Origin: JBDKTK01 sp039680225
GTDB lineage: Bacteria; Desulfobacterota; Syntrophia; Syntrophales; UBA4778
Reading direction: 5' to 3'
Assembly (NCBI GenBank): GCA_039680225.1
Contig: JBDKTK010000105.1
Location: 1-43,360, forward strand
DNA length: 43,360 nucleotides
Shown: piece after piece, positions 32,691 through 43,360 of the stretch
Position numbering within the stretch: position 1 is the first letter of the stretch
Layout: each line of letters starts with the position of its first letter
Notes under the pieces: generated by a model
What the model was told of the DNA's origin: nothing
Database searches by the model: none
Seen by the model: the letters and a program-made list of their open reading frames with translations, nothing else
Position numbers and translations under genes: made by a program

Positions 32691-34031
32691 ATGGATGCCG
32701 AAATGTTTTCGGAAGCTGTAAGCCGTACCGGTTCAGGCCTCCTGGCCTGTCCGGACTGCGATCTCCTGCAGCGCGTCCCCGCGCTTGAGCCCGGCGCTGC
32801 GGCGCGATGCCGGCGCTGCGGCCATACTGTTGCCGTCAATAAGCCCGGCTCCCTGGACCGCACGCTGGCCCTGACCCTTGCCGCGGCCGTCGTTCTCATC
32901 ATTGCCAATGTTTCGCCGCTGATGGAGCTTTCGGTTTCGGGACGGCAGGCAAGCACGACTATCGTCGGCGGAGCTTTGGAGATGTGGATCCGGGGCCAGA
33001 AGATAACGGCCCTGCTCGTCGTGTTCTGCACGGTGCTTGCGCCCGCCATACATATCGGGATCACGGCCGTTGTCCTGCTTTTTGTGCGGAGCGCCCCGGC
33101 GCCGTCGTGGGTCGGCACGCTGCTGCGCTGGTCGGAGTGGCACCAGCCCTGGGCGATGGTTGAAGTGATGATGCTGGGTATCCTCGTTGCGCTGATCAAG
33201 ATCGCCGAACTGGCGACAGTTATCCCCGGGACCGGCTTGTTTGCGGCGGGAGCGCTCGTCGTGCTGGTCACCGCGATGACGGTCAATTTCGATCCGCAGG
33301 AAATATGGAAAAGGGTTGAGTGGGCCGGGGCTGAAATTCCGCAGGGGGCATCGCCAAGCGGATCGCCGGCCGGGGACAAGGCAACCGGCCGCTCCGGGAC
33401 CCCGACGGGGATCAGGCTCGGGCTTGTGACATGCGAGTCCTGCGGGCTCCTGTCAAGGCCGGCCGACATCGAGGCGCCCGGTCAATGCCCGCGCTGCGGC
33501 GCTGAGCTTGAAATCCGGAGGCGCGACACAATCCAGCGGACCTGGGCGCTGCTCATTGCGGCGCTGATTTGTTACATCCCGGCAAACCTGCTTCCCGTAA
33601 TGGTCACGACAACTCTGGTGTACAAAGAGGACGACACCATTATGAGCGGCGTCGTCCTGCTCTATAAAACCGGTTCCTGGCACCTCGCCCTGATCGTTTT
33701 GATCGCGAGCGTGATCATCCCGCTTGCCAAGATTTTCGCGCTGTCCCATCTGCTTGTCACTGTCCAGCGCCGTTCCATTAAAGATCAGCAGGAACGGCTG
33801 CGGCTCTATCGCCTGGTCGAGTTTGTGGGCCGGTGGTCGATGCTCGACGTGTTTGTCGTCACGTTCACCGTCGCGCTCATCCAGATGCAGCCGCTGATGT
33901 CGATCAAGCCCGGGGCAGGCGTGCTGTTTTTCGCGGCTGTTGTCGTGTTGACCATGATCGCAGCCGGAACATTCGAGCCCCGCTTGATATGGGATTCCGG
34001 TAATGAAGCACAAGGAGACCAAAATGACTGA
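32691..34031 (+). CDS. pqiA: Paraquat-inducible protein A, inner-membrane component
   Basis: A duplicated membrane protein of 446 residues. Each half begins with a zinc ribbon (CPDC with CRRC; CESC with CPRC) followed by four membrane helices. Visible PqiA signatures are ANVSPLMELSVSG in the first half, and CYIPANLLPVMVTT and LLYKTGSWHLALIVLIASVIIP in the second. It is the membrane partner of the MCE protein PqiB in the Pqi inner-to-outer-membrane lipid-transport system. The ATG at 32691 has GAGG immediately before it; an ATG four codons later (32703) is spaced more normally and could be the true start. It overlaps pqiB by 8 bp. Confidence 0.94.
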   Translation: MDAEMFSEAVSRTGSGLLACPDCDLLQRVPALEPGAAARCRRCGHTVAVNKPGSLDRTLALTLAAAVVLIIANVSPLMELSVSGRQASTTIVGGALEMWIRGQKITALLVVFCTVLAPAIHIGITAVVLLFVRSAPAPSWVGTLLRWSEWHQPWAMVEVMMLGILVALIKIAELATVIPGTGLFAAGALVVLVTAMTVNFDPQEIWKRVEWAGAEIPQGASPSGSPAGDKATGRSGTPTGIRLGLVTCESCGLLSRPADIEAPGQCPRCGAELEIRRRDTIQRTWALLIAALICYIPANLLPVMVTTTLVYKEDDTIMSGVVLLYKTGSWHLALIVLIASVIIPLAKIFALSHLLVTVQRRSIKDQQERLRLYRLVEFVGRWSMLDVFVVTFTVALIQMQPLMSIKPGAGVLFFAAVVVLTMIAAGTFEPRLIWDSGNEAQGDQND

Positions 34032-35646
34032 CAATATCGATCTGACGGCCATCCCGGAGGCCGAAGCCAGGCCCAAAAAGGCAAGGAGGTTTTCGGCGGT
34101 CTGGATAATTCCCATAATCGCAGCGATAGTCGCCCTCGGGATAGCGGTCCAGCGGGTCCTGATGGAGGGCCCGACGATCACCATTGTCTTCCAAAAGGCC
34201 GAGGGAGTGGAGGCGGGAAAAACCTTTGTCAAATACAAGGACGTTGAAATCGGCCATGTCACGAAAGTCAGCCTTTCAAAGGATTTCCGGAAAGTTGTTA
34301 TAACTGCGAAGATCGACAAAAGCGCGGAAGGCCTCCTTGTTGCCGACGCAAAATTCTGGATCGAAAGCCCGCGCGCCTCCCTGAGCGGGGTTTCCGGCCT
34401 CAGCACGGTGCTGTCCGGCAACTACATCGGCCTGGAACCCGGGACCTCTGCGGAAAAGAAACACGAGTTCCTCGGCCTGGAGGCGCCGCCCTCCATCACA
34501 TTTGATGAGCCCGGCAAAAGGTTCATGCTGCAGGCGGACCGGCTCGGCTCAATAGGGAACGGTTCCCCTGTGTATTACCGTCAACTGAACGTGGGCAGGG
34601 TGACCGGCTATGACCTCGATGAGAAGGGCGGATCAGTGAAGATCGAGGTCTTCGTCAAATCGCCTTACGACAAATACGTGACGGACCAGACCCGTTTCTG
34701 GCAGGCAAGCGGTATTGACATGTCCCTGGGGGCGGACGGTGTTACCGTGCGCACTCAGTCGGTGCTGTCAATGCTGATCGGCGGTATTGCGTTTGAAACT
34801 CCTGCCGGGGCTGAGGGCCCGCAACCTGCCGCCGAGAATGCGGTCTTCTCTCTTTTCGGCAATTACACCGAGGCGATGACAAACCCCGAAACTGTGGTCA
34901 CACCGTATGTACTTTATTTCACTGAGTCAATGCGCGGACTCAATGTCGGCGCTCCCGTTATGTACCTCGGCTTGCCGGTAGGCGTGGTCACTGCAGTCGG
35001 TTTCGAATACGATCCGGAGAAGAACAGCGTTCGTCCGCGCGTCGACATTGAAATCTACCCCAGGCGCTTCATGTCCCATGTGAAAAAATCGCCCAGGCTG
35101 GAACAAAAGATCAGGAGCAAATCGGAACGCCTTGCTTTTCTTCAAATTGCGGTCAGCCGCGGGATGCGGGCCCAATTGCGGACCGGTAATCTCGTCACCG
35201 GACAGCGTTTTGTCGCTTTTGAGATGTTCCCGGACGTGCCCAGGGTGAACATCGACTGGGCTAAATCTCCTGTAGAGCTGCCGGTCATGCCGAGCGGCAT
35301 GCAGGACCTGGAAATAAAGATCAGCAGCATCGTTGGCAAGATAGAAAAAATGCCTATGAATGAAGTCGCCGCGGATTTGAAAAAGCTGCTCGCGACTATT
35401 GACGGTTTTGTAAAACGCGCCGATACGGAAACAATGCCCCAGTTAAAAACCGCTCTGGAAGAACTCAGACGGGTACTCGCGGACGTCGATTCCACGCTGG
35501 TCGGCAAGGATGCTCCGACGCAGCAGCAACTGCGAGAAGCCCTGCAGGAGATAAAAAAGGCTGCGCAGGGTGTAAGCGGCCTGACCGATTACCTCGAGAG
35601 AAACCCCGAAGCCCTTATCAGGGGGAAAGCACAGGAAAAAAGATGA
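34024..35646 (+). CDS. pqiB: PqiB, MCE-domain lipid-transport protein
   Basis: A 540-residue protein anchored by one N-terminal helix (about 23-42) and exposed to the periplasm. Three MCE/MlaD repeats follow. Repeat openings are visible at ITIVFQKAEGVEAGKTFVKY, the segment with GSIGNGSPVYYRQLNVGRV, and the segment with MRGLNVGAPVMYLGLPVGVV. A C-terminal helical region (from about 440) should form the needle-like tube of PqiB hexamers. The start is the ATG at 34024 with AAGGAG upstream; a longer start at 34003 lies within pqiA. It overlaps both neighbours, so pqiABC is a coupled operon. Confidence 0.95.
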   Translation: MTDNIDLTAIPEAEARPKKARRFSAVWIIPIIAAIVALGIAVQRVLMEGPTITIVFQKAEGVEAGKTFVKYKDVEIGHVTKVSLSKDFRKVVITAKIDKSAEGLLVADAKFWIESPRASLSGVSGLSTVLSGNYIGLEPGTSAEKKHEFLGLEAPPSITFDEPGKRFMLQADRLGSIGNGSPVYYRQLNVGRVTGYDLDEKGGSVKIEVFVKSPYDKYVTDQTRFWQASGIDMSLGADGVTVRTQSVLSMLIGGIAFETPAGAEGPQPAAENAVFSLFGNYTEAMTNPETVVTPYVLYFTESMRGLNVGAPVMYLGLPVGVVTAVGFEYDPEKNSVRPRVDIEIYPRRFMSHVKKSPRLEQKIRSKSERLAFLQIAVSRGMRAQLRTGNLVTGQRFVAFEMFPDVPRVNIDWAKSPVELPVMPSGMQDLEIKISSIVGKIEKMPMNEVAADLKKLLATIDGFVKRADTETMPQLKTALEELRRVLADVDSTLVGKDAPTQQQLREALQEIKKAAQGVSGLTDYLERNPEALIRGKAQEKR

Positions 35647-36236
35647 TGAAGAAAATTATTAAAACCCTGATTCTCTGCGCGGCCGTCTGGTTTGCGGGCT
35701 GTGCATCCTCTTTGCCGACCCATTTTTACATGTTGAATCCCGTCGCAGCGCCGGGAACGGCGCCGCAGGCGAATTACTCCGTTTCAGTCGGTCCCGTATC
35801 GGTGCCGGCCCTGCTTGACAGGCAGCAGATCGTCACCCGGACCGGCCCTAACCAGGTGTTCATTGACGAGTACGAGCGCTGGGCTTCGCCGCTCAAGGAA
35901 AATATCGGGCGCGTGATAGTTCAGGACCTCGTTTCTCTGCTCGGGACGAGTCAAGTGACCATGTTCCCCGAATCGACGGCAGCGGGAGCATCATATCGCG
36001 CCATAATTGACGTAATGCGTTTCGATTCGGAACTCGGCAAGTCGGCGACATTGGACGTGTGTTGGACTGTGAGTTCCGCGAAGAACGGGCAATCTCACCG
36101 GGGCCGCACGCAGCTGACCGAACCGGCGCAGGGGAGCGGATATCCGGCGCTTGTCGCGGCGCAAAGCCGGGCTCTGGGGCAATTGAGCGCGGATATTGCA
36201 GGCGCCATCAGGAAAATGGAAGTCCGGCAGCCTTGA
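35643..36236 (+). CDS. pqiC: PqiC, outer-membrane lipoprotein partner of PqiB
   Basis: A 197-residue lipoprotein of the ABC-type transport auxiliary/PqiC family (formerly DUF330). Signal peptide with lipobox FAGC (Cys20), then the family opening THFYMLNP. Also visible are VSVGPVSVPALLDRQQIVTR, the segment FIDEYERWASPLKENIGRVI and a C-terminal helix with ALGQLSADIAGAIR. PqiC docks the PqiB tube to the outer membrane. The start overlaps the pqiB stop (ATGA); a second ATG one codon later is equally possible. Confidence 0.93.
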   Translation: MMKKIIKTLILCAAVWFAGCASSLPTHFYMLNPVAAPGTAPQANYSVSVGPVSVPALLDRQQIVTRTGPNQVFIDEYERWASPLKENIGRVIVQDLVSLLGTSQVTMFPESTAAGASYRAIIDVMRFDSELGKSATLDVCWTVSSAKNGQSHRGRTQLTEPAQGSGYPALVAAQSRALGQLSADIAGAIRKMEVRQP

Positions 36237-36253
36237 AAAGGCTGCGGCCGGAC
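36222..36253. terminator. Hairpin enclosing the pqiC stop codon
   Basis: Arms GTCCGG-CAGCCT and AGGCTG-(3-nt bulge)-CCGGAC with the TGA stop in the loop. It lies between convergent genes (the asmA-like stop is at 36276). No U-tract on either strand, so it may act as an mRNA 3' stabiliser or Rho-related site. Confidence 0.4.
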
Positions 36254-36275
36254 CCGAACGGCAGGAAAGCGCAAA

Positions 36276-39200
36276 TCATTTGAAACTCTCAAACAGTTTC
36301 AGGGGCGCGCTGATTATCCGGTTCATTATTGAATAAAGCTGGACTCCGATTGCGGAAGGATCGAGGGGGACGATGATCGGGCTTGAGGGATTTCCGTAGA
36401 CCCCGACGGGGATGGCGAGGATGCCCTTGAAGAAATATTTCACGACGGGAATCCGGCTGATCAAATAATCAAATGTCCGCAGCGGGGAAACGAGGACCGT
36501 CAGTTCCACCCTGTTGCGGGCGAGGTCGATGAAACCTTCCCCGGCCAGGCCCAGCGTGGGGCCGCGCAGTTCGAATTCGCTGATCTCTATCCTGGCGCCG
36601 TTGATCCGGCCTTTGATTGAAACCAGCCTGTACGGCAGGCCTTCGGCACCTATGGTGGGAAGCCTGCCCAGGAAGATCTGGGTTATATTGAGATATTCCA
36701 GGATGCTGCTCAGCAGGCGGGCCCTGTAAATCAAGCCCCTTCTCGCAGTGAATGTAAACTCTCCCTTCATGGTTTCCGGGAGATCTCCCGAGGCCGTTAC
36801 CTCGCCGTTGAAATCGAAACTGCCCGAAGCGGCCGTTTCCTGCGAAAACAGGCAGGCCAGCACCGGCGCGAGGTCCATATTCAGGGTCACCGAACGGAAG
36901 TTCATTCCGGTCCCGACAGGCGTGATGTCGATAGTCCCGGGCAGGGGCATGCCGCAGATAAAATCCTTTGTGAAGTTAAGCCTGACGAGGCGCGGCCCGA
37001 GTGCGATATCGACGCTGAACGGCTCCGCTGTATATTTCCTGATGATGAACCGGTCGGACGAAACCGTGATGTTCCCCCTCAGGGGCAGTTCCCAGAACTT
37101 GGACGGCTTCGACTTGTCCTGGTCTTTTGCGGCAGACTGCATTTCCGTGATCATCGCCTGGAGCCTTTCGTAGACGATCAGGTCTGTCAGGACATTCAGG
37201 TCCAATTCCAGGAAATCGCCCTTTCGGACAACAGCCCCGGTTGTCGTGAAATTCTGATTGCCCCACGACAGGCCCGCCGATTCAATGAGATAATTATCCG
37301 GGTCGGCCTTCAGGGTAATGGAATCGATTTTCAGCGGATAAGAACTGCTTTTGAGGGGTATCAGGATATCTCCCGCGCTCACCCGGCCCGTTACCGACGC
37401 GAGTATGGGGTTCTTCACAGGCACATGGCCGGACAGCTTTCCGGCGATGAAGGCATTTTCCTCGAGCTCGTTGACGATAAGCGAATCGACTGTTTTCTTG
37501 TGCAACTTGCCCGTGTAATAAAAATCAGTTCCGTCCTTGGCGATCTTCAGGGTAATACCGGCGTCGCTCAGCGCATCCTTGACATGGAAATCCCGGACCT
37601 CCCAGGAGGAAGGGTTCCGCGCGAGGTCGAGGTCAATGCGAGGGCCCTCTTCCGGGGTCATCACCCCTTTCAGGGAAAACTCTTTCGGGTTCTTCCACTC
37701 CAGCCGGGAGTTGCGGACGGAAATTGAGGGGGGTACCTTGATGTATTCCGGGATGGGCTGGTACTGCGATGCCCAGGTCAGCGTCTCCCTGCCGACCGTG
37801 CCGGCAATGTCGAGCGCCGCCGAAGATAATTTATTATCGAGAACCCTGATCGCACCCGTCAGGCTTAGCGTCGTGTCGAGCAGGGCCGCCCGGGCCTTTT
37901 CGAGCGAGAGCGTATCCTGGTCCAGGCTGAATCTGCCGTCCAGTTTAGAGGCGGGGAAATCCGGAGTTTCCACAGTGACATTGCGTGCCTCTCCGGAAGC
38001 GGCGTAAGCCCATGTTGCGGGATCGGGCAGGGCGCCCGTGAACCTGAAGAAGTCCAAAAGCACCGAGCCTGCGAGAGACAGATCAGGCCCGAGCCGTTCG
38101 TTCAGGTATTCCCAACCTTCCAGTTCGTTCAAGGCGAGCCGCGTTTTGCCGCCGCTTATTTCGAGGCGCGGCGTGCCGTCCGTCCGGAATTTTCCCGATA
38201 TGCCGGAAAAAGAAGAGCTTCCGAATTTTCCGCTTACCCCGGAAAAGGCAAAATCCTTTTCGGATGCCGAACCTGTTGCGCTGAATGCGCCTTTCGGGAT
38301 TTCAAATTCATACGGGGCGCCCGCCAGTTCAAAGACAATATTGTCCAGGCTCCCCGATAAATTGTATTTCCATTTTGCCGGGCTCTTCAAGGGCCCTTCC
38401 GCCTCCAGTTTTTCAACGCGGGCCGACCCGTTCAGGGACGCAAGGATGCCCAGGCTGTTCTTTCGGAAATCCTGAAATATGCGCCATTTCTGGATTTCAT
38501 TGAGGTCCAGGGCGACCGCGTCGGCCCCGGCCTGCAGGAAAGCCCCGTCCCCGGTCCCCTTCAGCAGGGCGGAAACGTTTTCGAAGGATGATTTTCCAAT
38601 GCTCCCCTGGATGCCTATGGCCTCAATCGTGCTTTCCCGGGGGGATTGCCGGTCGTGGGCGGCGCTGAACCTTCCCGCATCCAGTTTGACAACCTGGCCC
38701 GCCAATTCAGTATGAAGGGCGACATGGTCGAGGTCCCCGGAAAACGAATAATCCCATTCGGAAGGACTTTGCAGGGGGCCGTCCATGTTGACAGACGACA
38801 GGTTGATCCGGCCTTCCACCGAATTGATGTTTTTGAGCAGGCCTTTTCTCAGCTTGCTGAAAACGCCCCAGTCCCGCAAGTCCTTCAAATCGATTCCGGC
38901 CTGGTCCACTTCCGCTGAGATGACCGGCATATCGCCCTCCCACACCAGGGATGCTTCAGTTCCGGAGAGCGAAGAGCCTCCCGCCGAAACGCTCAGGGCT
39001 TTGGCCGCCAGTTTGTCTTCTGCATAGGAGAACCGGCCCTGGATTTTCAGGGCTCCCCAGGGCGACGCGGCGCGTGCCAGGTCCAGTGAAAGCTCTTCGC
39101 GAGTGATCCCGGCGTCCAGGTCGACGCCGGTAAAGATGAAGGAAGTCCCGCCCGCCCTCTGCATGTTGAGCTTTCCGTTTACAACCCTGAGGGTTGCCCC

Positions 39201-39641
39201 GGGTGAGCGGTTCGATATCTGGATCAGGGCCGGGATGATTTTTTGCCTGATTGTTTCCGGTGTGAACGGGGGCTCTTTTTTCCGCGGGGGGGCTGTAATA
39301 ATGTCGGGCTCATCCAGGACAGCCCGGGCGATCCGGAATTCGCCTTTCAGAATAAATAAAATCCGGGGGTAGACATCGATTTTTTTGACGGCGCCTGCGG
39401 CAAGATCGGGGCGGTTGAAACTTACCTGGTGGACCCTGATGCCAAGCCGGGGAAAGACAAGCAGGCTTGTTTTTTCAAACTGGACAGTGCCCTCCAGGGC
39501 CTTGTCGATTTCCGTTTTTGCGAGGCTCCGCAACCACCCCGAGTTGACCAGCCAGGCCGCTGTGAAATAGAGCGCAACCAGCAGGATAATCAAAATTCCT
39601 GCCGCGGCCAGGGGGACCCATCTTTTCCTGATGATCCGCAA
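36276..39641 (-). CDS. Large AsmA-like (YhdP/TamB-type) envelope protein (1,121 aa)
   Basis: One N-terminal membrane helix (about residues 9-34) is followed by about 1,090 residues of periplasmic beta-rich repeats. The N-terminal AsmA pattern is present (LAKTEIDKALEGTVQFEKTS, then YPRILFILKGEFRIARAVLDEP). The C-terminal AsmA-like region is clear: FTARRGLIYRARLLSSILEY, LGLAGEGFIDLARNRVELTV and FKGILAIPVGVYGNPSSP. Such proteins are thought to form long grooves carrying phospholipids to the outer membrane. The start is TTG at 39641, with AGGAG 8 nt upstream; no in-frame ATG is near. It is convergent with pqiABC, placing two lipid-transport systems side by side. Confidence 0.9.
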   Translation of the reverse strand: MRIIRKRWVPLAAAGILIILLVALYFTAAWLVNSGWLRSLAKTEIDKALEGTVQFEKTSLLVFPRLGIRVHQVSFNRPDLAAGAVKKIDVYPRILFILKGEFRIARAVLDEPDIITAPPRKKEPPFTPETIRQKIIPALIQISNRSPGATLRVVNGKLNMQRAGGTSFIFTGVDLDAGITREELSLDLARAASPWGALKIQGRFSYAEDKLAAKALSVSAGGSSLSGTEASLVWEGDMPVISAEVDQAGIDLKDLRDWGVFSKLRKGLLKNINSVEGRINLSSVNMDGPLQSPSEWDYSFSGDLDHVALHTELAGQVVKLDAGRFSAAHDRQSPRESTIEAIGIQGSIGKSSFENVSALLKGTGDGAFLQAGADAVALDLNEIQKWRIFQDFRKNSLGILASLNGSARVEKLEAEGPLKSPAKWKYNLSGSLDNIVFELAGAPYEFEIPKGAFSATGSASEKDFAFSGVSGKFGSSSFSGISGKFRTDGTPRLEISGGKTRLALNELEGWEYLNERLGPDLSLAGSVLLDFFRFTGALPDPATWAYAASGEARNVTVETPDFPASKLDGRFSLDQDTLSLEKARAALLDTTLSLTGAIRVLDNKLSSAALDIAGTVGRETLTWASQYQPIPEYIKVPPSISVRNSRLEWKNPKEFSLKGVMTPEEGPRIDLDLARNPSSWEVRDFHVKDALSDAGITLKIAKDGTDFYYTGKLHKKTVDSLIVNELEENAFIAGKLSGHVPVKNPILASVTGRVSAGDILIPLKSSSYPLKIDSITLKADPDNYLIESAGLSWGNQNFTTTGAVVRKGDFLELDLNVLTDLIVYERLQAMITEMQSAAKDQDKSKPSKFWELPLRGNITVSSDRFIIRKYTAEPFSVDIALGPRLVRLNFTKDFICGMPLPGTIDITPVGTGMNFRSVTLNMDLAPVLACLFSQETAASGSFDFNGEVTASGDLPETMKGEFTFTARRGLIYRARLLSSILEYLNITQIFLGRLPTIGAEGLPYRLVSIKGRINGARIEISEFELRGPTLGLAGEGFIDLARNRVELTVLVSPLRTFDYLISRIPVVKYFFKGILAIPVGVYGNPSSPIIVPLDPSAIGVQLYSIMNRIISAPLKLFESFK

Positions 39642-39793
39642 TATCAGCGCTCCTGTAAGGGATTAATGGAAATCCGGGCCGGTAAGGCATTTTGTTGCAC
39701 GGATCCTGCGATTTCTTCCTCTCCCTGCTCCCCAATATACATACATTTCATTTCATTTTCCGGCAATTCTTGCATGATTAAAATGCCAAACAG

Positions 39794-39802
39794 TGATATA
39801 TT
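39794..39802 (+). promoter_or_regulatory. Candidate extended -10 promoter for gyrA
   Basis: TGATATATT matches the extended -10 form TGnTATAAT (5/6 in the hexamer). No good -35 is seen at the right distance. It would give a leader of about 65 nt. Confidence 0.4.
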
Positions 39803-39816
39803 AAATCACTTCAGGG

Positions 39817-39843
39817 GCCGGATTACAAACTCCGGCTCTTTTC
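39817..39843 (+). terminator. Terminator-like hairpin in the gyrA leader
   Basis: GCCGGA/TCCGGC arms with an 8-nt loop are followed by TCTTTTC, 31 bp before the gyrA start. It could attenuate gyrA transcription or simply be a leader structure. Confidence 0.4.
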
Positions 39844-39874
39844 AAAAAGAAATCAAGAACTTACGAGGCAGTAA

Positions 39875-42379
<2,505 letters not shown>

Positions 42380-42390
42380 AAAATACTCAC

Positions 42391-42807
42391 ATGGCTGTTT
42401 ACCGGCAGTTCTATCACACGGCTGATCTTGGAATAGAGGTCTTCGGCGGGACTGCCGGGGAACTGTTCACCAATGCGGCCTTCGCGATTTTCGACCTGAT
42501 CACCGATTTGAACTGCGTCGAAGCGCGCGAGACCCGGACGATCAAGATCGAGGGGGTCGATCAGGACGACCTCCTCGTCAATTTTCTGCGCGAAGCCCTC
42601 TACCTCTTCAACGGCGAGCACTGGCTGGCAAAAAAGTTCACAATTCTCGAGTTTGGCGATAACCGCCTCGTCGCCGAGGCAGCGGGGGAGCCGTTCGATC
42701 CCGGCAGACACCGCATCGAAACGGAATTGAAGGCGGTCACCTACCACCAGCTCGGGATCAGGAAAACACCGGAGGGCTTCACGACAAATGTGGTGTTCGA
42801 TGTCTGA
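42391..42807 (+). CDS. Archease (RtcB activator, 138 aa)
   Basis: A 138-residue archease. The N-terminal FYHTADLGIEVFG motif supplies the metal-binding Asp12. QDDLLVNFLREALYLF and VTYHQLGIRKTPEGFTTNVV are also typical. Archease speeds guanylylation and turnover of the RNA ligase RtcB. The rtcB start overlaps its stop by 8 bp, which fits joint production. It lies 11 bp downstream of gyrA. Confidence 0.95.
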   Translation: MAVYRQFYHTADLGIEVFGGTAGELFTNAAFAIFDLITDLNCVEARETRTIKIEGVDQDDLLVNFLREALYLFNGEHWLAKKFTILEFGDNRLVAEAAGEPFDPGRHRIETELKAVTYHQLGIRKTPEGFTTNVVFDV

Positions 42808-43360
42808 TTATAATCTCCAGAAAATAGACGACTACCGCTGGATGATACCCCGCAGCGGCGAGATGCGCGTCCCCGGGATCATCTATTCCAGCCGGGAGCT
42901 CATGAAGGAGCTCAAGAACGACGAGAGCCCGGCCCAGGTCTCCAACGTCGCCCACCTGCCCGGGATCGTCAAGTACTCGCTCGCCATGCCGGACATGCAC
43001 TGGGGCTACGGGTTTCCGATCGGCGGGGTGGCTGCTTTCGACTTGAATGAGGGAGTGATTTCCCCCGGCGGCGTCGGCTATGACATAAACTGCGGCTGCC
43101 GGATGATCACGACGAAGCTCCACTACGACGAAGTGAAGAACGTCATTTCCGATCTCACCCACTGCCTGTTCCGCGACATCCCGTCCGGCGTGGGCTCCAC
43201 GGGCCAGCTCAAGCTCAGGCAGAGCGAGGTGAAAGAAGTCCTGAAAGGCGGGGCGGTGTGGGCGGTGAAAAACGGTTACGGCTCGCAGTCCGACCTGGAA
43301 ACGACGGAAGAGGGCGGGCGCCTGGAGAGCGCCGACCCCGGGTGCGTGAGCGACCGCGCG
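42800..43360 (+). CDS. rtcB: RNA-splicing ligase RtcB, N-terminal part (3' truncated by window edge)
   Basis: The first 187 codons of RtcB, the GTP- and Mn2+-dependent ligase joining RNA 2',3'-cyclic phosphate or 3'-phosphate ends to 5'-OH ends. Active-site features are PDMHWGYGFPIGGVAAF and GGVGYDINCGC, with metal ligands Asp95 and Cys98 at the usual family numbers. The frame is open to the right edge; full proteins are about 480 residues. The ATG at 42800 overlaps the archease gene. The Cys98 neighbourhood is intact, so an active enzyme is likely. Confidence 0.96.
   Translation, partial: MSDYNLQKIDDYRWMIPRSGEMRVPGIIYSSRELMKELKNDESPAQVSNVAHLPGIVKYSLAMPDMHWGYGFPIGGVAAFDLNEGVISPGGVGYDINCGCRMITTKLHYDEVKNVISDLTHCLFRDIPSGVGSTGQLKLRQSEVKEVLKGGAVWAVKNGYGSQSDLETTEEGGRLESADPGCVSDRA

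Overview
This window reads as chromosomal DNA of a GC-rich, Gram-negative, anaerobic or facultative bacterium. It encodes a decaheme cytochrome with an outer-membrane porin, a membrane-bound uptake [NiFe] hydrogenase, outer-membrane lipoproteins, Pqi/AsmA envelope proteins and a sigma-54 response regulator. That set fits a deltaproteobacterial lineage (Desulfobacterota) best, but another cytochrome-rich Gram-negative phylum cannot be excluded. No tRNA, rRNA, CRISPR array, transposase or integrase was seen. The gene content looks like core chromosome, not a mobile island.

Layout. 1-3.1 kb: the 3' part of a phosphoketolase gene, then two leftward membrane-protein genes. One of these joins a zinc ribbon to a pilin-like tail and is preceded by a promoter, a short leader and a terminator. 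3.6-7.7 kb: a small DRR-motif protein, then a leftward porin-cytochrome operon (decaheme cytochrome, MtrB/PioB barrel, DUF2231-cytochrome c). 8-12.2 kb: a DJ-1/PfpI protein and a leftward hyaA-hyaB-hyaC operon. Hydrogen oxidation and a trans-outer-membrane electron conduit are therefore neighbours. 12.4-16 kb: a CaCA antiporter and a P2A-type ATPase in one operon. 16.5-19 kb: a small zinc-ribbon protein and a trehalose-6-phosphate synthase-like enzyme joined to a membrane sensor module. 19.1-25.3 kb: ComEA-like HhH protein, TauE plus DUF1634, Slp lipoprotein, HtrA protease with a lipoprotein, a Gly/Pro/Ser-rich secreted protein, and an EamA transporter.

25.3-27.1 kb holds the most striking element. 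A fluoride (crcB-type) riboswitch, complete with a sigma-70 promoter, aptamer and overlapping intrinsic terminator, lies directly upstream of a bacterial dynamin-like GTPase gene. No fluoride channel gene is visible in the window. 27.4-31.2 kb: a ZraPSR-like envelope and metal stress system, with a near-consensus sigma-54 promoter in front of zraP and a divergent zraS-zraR pair.

31.5-39.6 kb: an AI-2E family permease, pqiABC, and a convergent 1,121-residue AsmA-like protein, forming an envelope lipid-transport neighbourhood. 39.9 kb to the right edge: gyrA, archease and a truncated rtcB, an operon joining DNA topology with RNA ligation and repair. A GC-rich palindromic hairpin (arm GCAGGGGCGTAT) recurs at least four times downstream of genes and doubles as a terminator at two sites.
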